From Candidatus Methanophagales archaeon (GTDB lineage: Archaea; Halobacteriota; Syntropharchaeia; Alkanophagales; Methanospirareceae), in contig QENH01000176.1 of NCBI GenBank assembly GCA_003336485.1, positions 1 through 32,093 on the forward strand: DNA of 32,093 nt, written 5' to 3'. A program made the translations under genes and the position numbers. Positions 9,969 to 17,909 of this stretch are shown here, piece after piece. Under the pieces are notes generated by a model, which worked only from the letters and a program-made list of their open reading frames with translations, was not told the DNA's origin and did no database searches. Positions within the stretch are counted from its first letter, which is position 1, and each line of letters begins with the position of its first letter.

Positions 9969-10161
9969 TTTGTATAATAATTGTTGTTTTATTTCATAAA
10001 ATAAGCGCATTTGTTCAGTTTATATAAAGTATAACGTTTACCTATTTAATTTATGCCGCAGATTTACACGGATTGATTTATACGGATTTGATTTCTTCTG
10101 CGTTAATCTGTGTCAATAATTTATTTTCTTGAAAAAAAAAAGAAAAAGAAAGAAAGATTTT

Positions 10162-11865
10162 TTATGGGTAATATAAATTAGACACCATATCCAGTTGCTC
10201 CGAAGTTATCTTACCGTCCTCATAGTCTTGCGTTGCGTCATCTACTTCGCTTTCGTCTATTATGCCATCTTCGTTAGCGTCATATCGCCATGAATCGAAG
10301 AGGAATATGAGCTTGTTTTCTGCGATTGGTATGCCAATAGCTACGCCGTTTTGCGTATAGAACCAGGTATCAAGTGTGTCCGGATTATAAACCTGCCACA
10401 TCTTTGGATGATAGAGCGTATACACAGGCAGGTCCTCCGCAATAATCGTTTGCAGGTCGCCAACATATTCCATTCGCGCATCTTCATCCATTGTCTTTAA
10501 TTGTTTTTGGTATAACTCGTCATACTCGTCATTTTGGTATGTGCCATAACTAAAAAATGGACCTTTAAATGTTGTTGGCTTTACTATTCCGCCATGACCG
10601 CTTATTGCAATATGGAAGTCACCGCTCTTTAAAATAGGGTCCAGTTCTTTACTGCTCATCGCTTTTACTTCTGTCTTTATACCAATATCTTCCAAATTAT
10701 CTTGTATGTAGTCTGCTACCTCTTTGGCGTTAGTAAGCAGCACGAATTCTATATCTTCGCCTCCCGGATAATTCCTTACTCCATTGCCGTCAGTGTCCGT
10801 GAAGTTCAACTCGTCGAGCATTTCATTTGCTGTTACATTATTGTACTCATAACCCGGCAGACCATGCTTATACCATTTTGAATCAGGATGAATTATGCCC
10901 GTATTTGCAACGATCGCACCATCATGCATGACATTTTTTACGAGCCCTTCCCGATCTATGCCATAAGCAAGTGCCTGTCTGAACTCATTTATATTTGTCG
11001 GGTACTCGTCACAGTGGAAGTAAAACTTACGCACCCACCAGCTCGGACCTGTTATTATCTCAAATTTCGGATCGTTCTCGAATTCATCCTTCGCAACTAT
11101 CTCTTCACCCCAGAAAGACGCAGCATCTATATCGCCTGCTTTCAACGCAAGTGTATCGTCATTGACTTCCATCGAGATGAGCTTGTCAATGAGTGGCTCC
11201 CCCTTGAAACACTCGGGATTCGCTTCATACTCGTAATATCCCTGTTCCGGAACGTATTTCAGAAGCTTTAGTGGACCTGTTCCTGTAAGTGCTTCATCAC
11301 CTCTAAATTCCTTTGGATCCGTAACATCATTCCAGACATGCTCCGGAATTATCATTACGCTTCCTGCAACGTCCTCTATAAATGCCGGTCTTGGCTCTTT
11401 TAGGTGTATACTAACCGTATAGGGATCAAGTACTTCCACATGATCCACTTCCTCTGCATCGTACCACGGTGTCGGATGCTCCTTTACATAGTCAAATGTG
11501 AACTTAACATCATCGGCCGTAAAGGGCTCTCCATCACTCCATTTCACACCTCTATGCAGATAAAAAGTCCATATCTTGGCATCGTAAGACTTACTCCAAC
11601 TGTCTGCAAGCCAGGGTATCACTCCGTCTTCATCCTTCCAGGTCAAGGTATCGAAGATAAAGCTCGTTCTGATATAACCCGGTCCTCGTGCATAGCGTGC
11701 AAAAGGTGTAGGATATAGCCAGTCATCCCCTGAGATTTTGACTACTTTTTCTTCTTCTTCCGCCGCCGCAGCTACCATTCTACTATCCTCAGTTGCAACT
11801 ACCATACCGCTGAAAGCGCAGCACAAAAGTAGCGCCATAATCAGCAATGCCATATTTTTATTCAT
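10162..11865 (-). CDS. ABC substrate-binding protein, family 5, paralogue 2, with C-terminal EF-hand/dockerin-like tail
   Basis: 567 aa; highly similar along its length to 8130..9833; same C-terminal DANEDGIIDESEVDDATQDYEDGKITSEQLDMVSNLYYP. Confidence 0.93.
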   Translation of the reverse strand: MNKNMALLIMALLLCCAFSGMVVATEDSRMVAAAAEEEEKVVKISGDDWLYPTPFARYARGPGYIRTSFIFDTLTWKDEDGVIPWLADSWSKSYDAKIWTFYLHRGVKWSDGEPFTADDVKFTFDYVKEHPTPWYDAEEVDHVEVLDPYTVSIHLKEPRPAFIEDVAGSVMIIPEHVWNDVTDPKEFRGDEALTGTGPLKLLKYVPEQGYYEYEANPECFKGEPLIDKLISMEVNDDTLALKAGDIDAASFWGEEIVAKDEFENDPKFEIITGPSWWVRKFYFHCDEYPTNINEFRQALAYGIDREGLVKNVMHDGAIVANTGIIHPDSKWYKHGLPGYEYNNVTANEMLDELNFTDTDGNGVRNYPGGEDIEFVLLTNAKEVADYIQDNLEDIGIKTEVKAMSSKELDPILKSGDFHIAISGHGGIVKPTTFKGPFFSYGTYQNDEYDELYQKQLKTMDEDARMEYVGDLQTIIAEDLPVYTLYHPKMWQVYNPDTLDTWFYTQNGVAIGIPIAENKLIFLFDSWRYDANEDGIIDESEVDDATQDYEDGKITSEQLDMVSNLYYP

Positions 11866-11975
11866 TTTCTCTTTTCACTCCCTCCTTCTCTTTTTTCCTT
11901 TCTCATACCTTCTTCCTTTATTTCACAATACGTAAGACAAATATCTTCTTACTATCTATCTTCTTTTGTTTATTT

Positions 11976-12003
11976 TACATTATGTTATGACTTTCGGTTT
12001 TCA
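11976..12003 (-). promoter_or_regulatory. Putative archaeal BRE/TATA promoter of SBP paralogue 2
   Basis: Reverse complement GAAAACCGAAAGTCATAACATAATGTAAA. Confidence 0.5.
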
Positions 12004-12054
12004 TTTATGTAATATTTGTTGTTTTATTTCATAAAATAATCGTATTTGTTCATT

Positions 12055-13269
12055 TTACTCAAATCTTATTGCGGGAATCCAACCCATAAAATAGCTTTCC
12101 CCATTTGCATCTGTGAAATCAGTGCAGGTTATTGTTCCTCCTGTTGCATTGAATGATCTTTTATGGATGATACCCGGATAAGAGCCGGTACGTATAGTGT
12201 AGCTGTAAACATGGTCTTTCAATAGTGTGATGTAAGGAGTACCAGCCACACTATTCAGCCATATTTTATGCCAGTCACCTTTGTAGCCATTCCAAGTGCC
12301 ATTTGCAATCAAAGTGCCGTTTTCATATAACTCGATAGATTCACTGTGGCCGCCGGTTCCGGGGCAGGGATATGTATAAAGCTTTTGCACGGTGATTGTC
12401 TGTGAAGGAGTGACTGTCCCAGTATGCGTGCCGAAGATGCTAGGATATGGATTTAGTGGCGAACCCGTGTCAAATTGTCCTGCTGCCGGTTTTACCACTA
12501 TTTTCGCATCTCCACTAATCACATATTCATTCTTGTCCTCATCTATGAGTCTTCCACTGAACGTGTAAGTCCCTTCGGTATCAGGTGCGGTCACCGTGTA
12601 AGTGAAAGAAGGTTCGCCCCACAATGAGTACATAACCGTGTTATCTTCGACTTCTACTGATTTGGGATTGAACGTGGAATCTTCGTACACAAACCCCTCT
12701 GGAAGTGATTCCATTATGTTGCCAAAGTAACCGTAATGCGATGCTTTAATTCTTACGGTGAAAATTTCACCAGCCAATACTAGTTCTTCAGGTAGTGTTC
12801 TTGTTGCTGTGGGCTCCACTTCTTCGTCTGCCTCTACTATCACTATTTCAGCATCACCACTCACCTCATATTCGTTCTTGCTTACGTCTACAAGTATTCC
12901 GTTGAATGTGTAAGTACCTTCGGTGTCTGGTGTCCTCACAGTATAACTAAAAGAAGTTTCGCTAATCAAAGTGAACGTAACTGTGTTTGTTGCTCCATAA
13001 ATCCTTACTGCACGTGGATCGAGTGTGGATGTCATATAAGTAAAACCTTCAGGAAGCGTTTCGATTACTTTACCAAAAGTACCATAACCTTGTGCTTCAA
13101 TTCTTACGGTGAAAAAATCACCTGCGGATACAGGTTCCGCAGGCAGCGTCCTTGTTGCTGTTGCAGATTCCGCAGTTGCAATCTCTGTCACCACTGTTGA
13201 TACCGATACAGCTACAAATAACAGCAGTAATATTCCAGCTATTGTTAATAGCGGTTTTCTCTCTTTCAT
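12055..13269 (-). CDS. Secreted protein with two 'TATRTLP' repeats and a C-terminal GTHTGTVTP...YTYPCPGTGGHSES...WIPAIRFE domain
   Basis: 404 aa; N-terminal signal; two TATRTLP repeats similar to 6769..8064; distinct C-terminal domain and no PGF-CTERM. Confidence 0.85.
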   Translation of the reverse strand: MKERKPLLTIAGILLLLFVAVSVSTVVTEIATAESATATRTLPAEPVSAGDFFTVRIEAQGYGTFGKVIETLPEGFTYMTSTLDPRAVRIYGATNTVTFTLISETSFSYTVRTPDTEGTYTFNGILVDVSKNEYEVSGDAEIVIVEADEEVEPTATRTLPEELVLAGEIFTVRIKASHYGYFGNIMESLPEGFVYEDSTFNPKSVEVEDNTVMYSLWGEPSFTYTVTAPDTEGTYTFSGRLIDEDKNEYVISGDAKIVVKPAAGQFDTGSPLNPYPSIFGTHTGTVTPSQTITVQKLYTYPCPGTGGHSESIELYENGTLIANGTWNGYKGDWHKIWLNSVAGTPYITLLKDHVYSYTIRTGSYPGIIHKRSFNATGGTITCTDFTDANGESYFMGWIPAIRFE

Positions 13270-13302
13270 AGTACAAATTTTTCTTTGGTAACGCTTTCTT
13301 TT

Positions 13303-15012
13303 TTAGGGGTAATATAAATTTGACACCATATCCAGTTGCTCCTGAGTTATCTTACCGTCATCATAGTCTTGCGTTGCGTCATTTACTTCGCTTTCGTCTA
13401 TTATGCCATCTTCGTTAGCGTCATATCGCCATGAATCGAAGAGGAATATGAGTTTGTTCAGTGCGAGAGGGATGCTTCCTGCGATAGCATCTTCTGTATA
13501 GAACCATGTATCAAGCTTATCAGGATTGTAAACACGCCACATCTTTGGATGATATAGCGGATATAGCGGAAGCTCATCCGCTATTATCGTTTGCAGATCG
13601 CCCACAAATTCCTTTCGGTCTTCTTCGTCCATTGTCCTCAATTGTTTCTTGTATATCTCATAATACTCTTCACTACGGCTTGTTCCCATAGCTGTCGTTC
13701 TCAATACACGTGGATTTACTATTCCTCCATGACCACTTATTGCGAACTCAAATGCACCACAACATATCCCCGAGCCCAGTTCCCTCTTACCTACGGATTT
13801 TACTCCTATCTCAATTCCTAGATCCTTTAAATCCTCCTTGATGAATTCCGCTTCATCTGTATATGCCTCACTTGTAATCAGCGTGAATTTGAGTGCTGTT
13901 GTGTTGCTGTCTTCATATTTATAGTCTCTTATCTCGTCACCGTCTGTGTCCGTAAAGTTCAAATCATCGAGTATTTCGTTAGCCTTTGCTATATTATATT
14001 CATAACCCGGAAGATCAGGCTCATACCATTTCGAATCCGGGTGAATTATGCCGGTATTCGCAAGGATAGAACCGTCATGCGTTACTGTCTGTACTATATC
14101 TGCCCTGTCTATACCATAAGCAATTGCACGTCTGAAATCAGAGTTATTCATTGGATACTTACCTACATTGTAGTAGAAATTCAGCACCCACCAGCTTGAG
14201 CCTTCATCTATCTCGAAATCAGGATCATCTTCAAATTCTTCAACCGCAACTATCTCTTTCCCCATGAAGGACGCAGCATCTATATCTCCTGCCATCAACG
14301 CAAGTGCAGGGTCACCTACATCCAGCATGATAAGTCTGTCAATGATAGGTTCTCCTTTGAAACACCCTGTATTCGCTCCATATTCGTAATAGCCCTGTGT
14401 ACCGTCGTATTCTACAAGCTTCAAAGGTCCTGTTCCTATAACGGCATCATCTCCTTGGAATGTATAAGGATCGTCGACATCCTTCCATATATGCTCTGGA
14501 ATCATTGGGACACATCCTGCAACATCATCGATAAATGTGGGTCTCGATTCCGTAAGGTGTATTCTAACGGTATACGGATCAAGTACCTCTATATGGTCTA
14601 TCTCTTTCGCGTTATATGCGTACCACAACTGCGGATGATCTTTCGTGTAATCGAATGTGAACTTCACGTCATCTGCCGTAAATGGCTCACCATCGCTCCA
14701 TTTCACGCCTCTGTGCAGGTAAAAGGTCCATATCTTGGCATCATATGACCTGCTCCAACTGTCTGCAAGCCAGGGTATCACGCCATGTTTGTCTTTCCAG
14801 GTAAGCGTATCGAAGATGAAGCTCATTCTGATATAACCGGGTCCTTTTGGAAAGAGTGCAAACGGAGTAGGATACCCGTAATCACCACCTTCGATCTTAA
14901 TAGTCTTTTCAGCCGTTGCGGCTGCTGTCGCCCCACCTGCTGCAGATGATGTACCACAGAGCGCACAGCATAATAGCATTGCCAAACACAATATAGCAAT
15001 AATTCGCTTCAT
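13303..15012 (-). CDS. ABC substrate-binding protein, family 5, paralogue 3, with C-terminal EF-hand/dockerin-like tail
   Basis: 569 aa; same fold motifs; more divergent in the middle, but C-terminus DANEDGIIDESEVNDATQDYDDGKITQEQLDMVSNLYYP is nearly identical to its paralogues. Confidence 0.93.
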   Translation of the reverse strand: MKRIIAILCLAMLLCCALCGTSSAAGGATAAATAEKTIKIEGGDYGYPTPFALFPKGPGYIRMSFIFDTLTWKDKHGVIPWLADSWSRSYDAKIWTFYLHRGVKWSDGEPFTADDVKFTFDYTKDHPQLWYAYNAKEIDHIEVLDPYTVRIHLTESRPTFIDDVAGCVPMIPEHIWKDVDDPYTFQGDDAVIGTGPLKLVEYDGTQGYYEYGANTGCFKGEPIIDRLIMLDVGDPALALMAGDIDAASFMGKEIVAVEEFEDDPDFEIDEGSSWWVLNFYYNVGKYPMNNSDFRRAIAYGIDRADIVQTVTHDGSILANTGIIHPDSKWYEPDLPGYEYNIAKANEILDDLNFTDTDGDEIRDYKYEDSNTTALKFTLITSEAYTDEAEFIKEDLKDLGIEIGVKSVGKRELGSGICCGAFEFAISGHGGIVNPRVLRTTAMGTSRSEEYYEIYKKQLRTMDEEDRKEFVGDLQTIIADELPLYPLYHPKMWRVYNPDKLDTWFYTEDAIAGSIPLALNKLIFLFDSWRYDANEDGIIDESEVNDATQDYDDGKITQEQLDMVSNLYYP

Positions 15013-15124
15013 TTTCTCTTTCTCTCGCCCCCAAAAATTTTTCTTTTTGTTACAGACTTTTTGTTTTTTTATTTGGCCTTACGTAATATAAATACACTTT
15101 TTTTACTCTACTTTTTTGTTTATC

Positions 15125-15154
15125 TTATATTAAGTTACGACTTTCGGTTTTTTA
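15125..15154 (-). promoter_or_regulatory. Putative archaeal BRE/TATA promoter of SBP paralogue 3
   Basis: Reverse complement AAAAACCGAAAGTCGTAACTTAATATAAGATA. Confidence 0.55.
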
Positions 15155-15302
15155 AATTGTATATTAAGTATAATTTCTACCTATTTAAGAAGCAAAGTTA
15201 CACGAATTTGATTCCTCTTACGTTAATTTGTGTTAATCTGTGTCAACAAATAATTAATTTTAGTTGGATATTATGGTTTCGTGAAAAATTAACATGTTAT
15301 AC

Positions 15303-16142
15303 TCAAATCGGTGTCGCATTTTTCCCCCACCATATCATAGCGCTGTTCAGTTCATGCTTTGACCAGAGTGCCCCGGCTTCCACAACCAGTTTTTCTGCTA
15401 AATATAATCTAATCACTTCTTCTGCTTTTGGCGCTGATACCTCGAGATCATCCATCCATCGCTCTACTGCTTCGTCCAAATCCGAGAACTGCTGGTTATG
15501 TTCTGATTTAATAATCTCAACATTTGCGTGTATACCCATTTCGTACAGAACATTGTAGAGGTAGATGTAATCGGGTCCGGGCTGGAATTGTTCACCGAAT
15601 AATTTGAGCCAGAGTTCGTCATAATTCCAGAATCGCCACCCGGCGAAGGTGAAAATGTAAACATATCGCGTTGCAACATCGTTCATCTTCGAGACAGCAT
15701 CCTGTATATCAAGAATCGCGAGCGAGTGCGATGCGATTACGATGTCGTGTTCGCCCATATCGCGCCCTATCGCCACATCCTCCCATTTCTTGTTTATGCA
15801 AGTTATATTTTTCAATCCTTCAGTTACTGCATTTTCCTTTAGATATGCGAGCATCCCTTTAGAAGGGTCTATTGCAGTAACGTGCTTCACCATTTTTGCA
15901 AGTGGTATTGCAAGCGTTCCGGGTCCTGCACCGATGTCCAGCACGGTATCGTCGGGCTCTATGTCAAGCTTTGCTATTATCCGTTCTGCACGATCATTGC
16001 GTTTTATTGATTCATTGAACCCTTTTGCCCTTTTATCCCAAAATTCAGTCGTATCTCGCTGGCGCCGTTTTCTAAATGATGAGTTCTGCATTGCTTTCTT
16101 CCACATTTCGTTCCAGTCAAGTTCTTCTATCGATTCAACCAT
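15303..16142 (-). CDS. Class I SAM-dependent methyltransferase
   Basis: 279 aa; motif I DTVLDIGAGPGTLAIPLA, VTAIDPSKGMLAYL. Confidence 0.9.
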   Translation of the reverse strand: MVESIEELDWNEMWKKAMQNSSFRKRRQRDTTEFWDKRAKGFNESIKRNDRAERIIAKLDIEPDDTVLDIGAGPGTLAIPLAKMVKHVTAIDPSKGMLAYLKENAVTEGLKNITCINKKWEDVAIGRDMGEHDIVIASHSLAILDIQDAVSKMNDVATRYVYIFTFAGWRFWNYDELWLKLFGEQFQPGPDYIYLYNVLYEMGIHANVEIIKSEHNQQFSDLDEAVERWMDDLEVSAPKAEEVIRLYLAEKLVVEAGALWSKHELNSAMIWWGKNATPI

Positions 16143-16176
16143 ATTTATTCTTCTGTTTTACCCTCTTTTTTATCAA

Positions 16177-16728
16177 TCACAAAAATGCCTTTGAAACCCA
16201 ATATGCGATCAACGCGCCGATAAAGCCGGAGATAAAAGCGGCAAGGCCAAGAATAGGTGCGAATTCGGGCGAGGGCCACACTCCGATATGAACACCAATA
16301 GCAATCCATGTAATCCCCAAACACGCTAAATTCCCCAGACCACCACCAAGTCCTACCCTAAATTTAGAGTCCGACCATGTTAGATCTACAAAGAAGCCCA
16401 TTAAAAGCAGAGCGATAATACCGTAAACGCCGAACCAAATGGGTGACACAATTCCGTACCACGGCGCTATAAGCATGCAAAAAGAAGCTATTAAAAGCGA
16501 TGTAACAATTGCCACATACTTCTTCTTTATTATCGCCCGTGCCAAAGCCGCCCATAACACAAATATGAAACCGCCCAGTAACGCCATGCCAGCCGCAGGT
16601 CCGGGTATGCTGAAATATTCGGTAAAATATTTTATTGGCAGATATGTATTTAGTAGGGCACTGGCAAAGGCAAACAGGACCATCATTGTGAGATCATACG
16701 CATCAAAATATAAGTTCCGGTCGGTCAT
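16177..16728 (-). CDS. Integral membrane protein, possible ECF-transporter S-component-like
   Basis: 183 aa, about 5-6 hydrophobic segments; small ECF-S-like architecture (FAFASALLNTYLPIKYF...GPAAGMALLGGFIFVLWAALARAII...GGGLGNLACLGITWIAIG). Family assignment tentative. Confidence 0.6.
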   Translation of the reverse strand: MTDRNLYFDAYDLTMMVLFAFASALLNTYLPIKYFTEYFSIPGPAAGMALLGGFIFVLWAALARAIIKKKYVAIVTSLLIASFCMLIAPWYGIVSPIWFGVYGIIALLLMGFFVDLTWSDSKFRVGLGGGLGNLACLGITWIAIGVHIGVWPSPEFAPILGLAAFISGFIGALIAYWVSKAFL

Positions 16729-16729
16729 C

Positions 16730-16767
16730 TTTATTATTATTATTGTTATTATTATTATTATTATTGT
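16730..16767. repeat. (TTA)n/(TTATTG) trinucleotide microsatellite
   Basis: tttattattattattgttattattattattattattg located in the gap between the MCAP small ORF and the ECF-S-like gene. Confidence 0.85.
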
Positions 16768-16814
16768 ATGGGAAAAAATAAAAAGTGAGAATGCGGAAGT
16801 CTATTTTGTTCCGC

Positions 16815-16973
16815 TTATTCACTCACTTTTTTTAGGCTTAACCTTTTTAGCGGGCGGAAGTAATTCAAGACGAAGATACTGCCGAGAATGGCAACACCTA
16901 AGACTTTTGTCGCTAATATCGCCTGAATCCCGACAACTCCACCTGCTACCGCTATCCCTAATGGCGCGCACAT
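16815..16973 (-). CDS. Small single-TM protein, MCAP family copy A (52 aa)
   Basis: Reading the minus strand gives MCAPLGIAVAGGVVGIQAILATKVLGVAILGSIFVLNYFRPLKRLSLKKVSE-stop; AGGTGAT Shine-Dalgarno-like sequence upstream; N-terminal motif shared with two other ORFs in the window. Below the ORF-track size cutoff. Confidence 0.75.
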   Translation of the reverse strand: MCAPLGIAVAGGVVGIQAILATKVLGVAILGSIFVLNYFRPLKRLSLKKVSE

Positions 16974-17008
16974 TTTTTTATATCACCTACTTAATATCTA
17001 TATCTTAG

Positions 17009-17034
17009 GTATATTTATTACTTTCGGTTTTTAT
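17009..17034 (-). promoter_or_regulatory. Putative promoter of MCAP copy A / ECF-S-like / methyltransferase operon
   Basis: Reverse complement AAAAACCGAAAGTAATAAATATACC. Confidence 0.5.
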
Positions 17035-17263
17035 CGATGCCTCAAATTTGAGATTGTGTTACTTTATTTTATTTGTTATCTATGCAAGGCACCCTATACG
17101 GCTGCGATTACGCCAATTGCTGGCATAACTGGTGCTTATTGAATGAGACATTATATCCTCGTTTTTCGTTTAACTGCTAATCCGAAGTGGTAGCGAGAAG
17201 ATAAATTGATAGAACGGTTTTTTGTAACACAATATTGCACAAATAATAATCTTTATACCAACA

Positions 17264-17280
17264 ATCAAAAGTTTTATAAC
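17264..17280 (+). promoter_or_regulatory. Promoter box of decayed FmdE-like gene
   Basis: ATCAAAAGTTTTATAAC, matching the box ahead of the intact FmdE-like genes. Confidence 0.5.
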
Positions 17281-17318
17281 ATACATTCTGAACTTTATAG
17301 CAGGTGGTATAAAAAAAG

Positions 17319-17789
17319 ATGAATAAAAGAAGTATAAAGAAGAAGCAAGTGGCACTACTACTTTCGATCTTCGCTATGGCTATTCGGCGGTGGATCGGGA
17401 CCATTTACGAACGAGTTCACATTTATTACGATTCCGAACGTCTGGGCAAAGGGTAATGGCACACCACGTGAATTACTTGCTGCATCGCAGTTCCACAATC
17501 ATATCTGCCCAGGGCTAACCGCAGGATATTTCATACTTGAATATCTTGATGAATATCTGCCTTTTGAGACACCAAGCCAGCAATACCAGGTAATTGCAAT
17601 TCCGCCGTTCTGTAAAGACGATGTCCTTCAATGGAATCTGGAATCTACAGTAGGGAACAAGAATTATGTAGTAAAGGATCTTACTCTGGAACAGAAAGCG
17701 AATTTGAGGTCAACAGTCCAAGCGAGCTTTTAAATCTCAAATCCGCCGGTGTGAACCCCATGGTCGTGCTAGGACTCATAGAGGAATAG
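17319..17789 (+). pseudogene. Decayed secreted FmdE-like gene (signal peptide fused out of frame to remnant of last FmdE domain)
   Basis: MNKRSIKKKQVALLLSIFAMA leader, then out of frame GGGSGPFTNEFTFITIPNVWAKGNGTPRELLAASQFHNHICPGLTAGYFILEYLDEYLPFETPSQQYQVIAIPPFCKDD..., then out of frame again EVNSPSELLNLKSAGVNPMVVLGLIEE; matches 27418..29667 protein ends. Confidence 0.88.
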
Positions 17790-17825
17790 GAAAAGGTAGC
17801 CTTTTCCTACTTTTTTATTTTTTTT
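17789..17825 (+). terminator. Hairpin + T-tract terminator
   Basis: GGAAAAGG-TAG-CCTTTTCC followed by TACTTTTTTATTTTTTTT. Confidence 0.65.
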
Positions 17826-17909
17826 GCATCATTGCAATGATTCGATGCGGCGGTGAGCAGACAGAATTGATAGGTGGTTTCTTTGTAACATCTATAGTAT
17901 ATAATCTCT

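Noticed and set aside
17177-17404. Minus-strand 75-aa ORF
   Set aside because: Antisense to promoter and leader of the FmdE-like pseudogene; no family signal.
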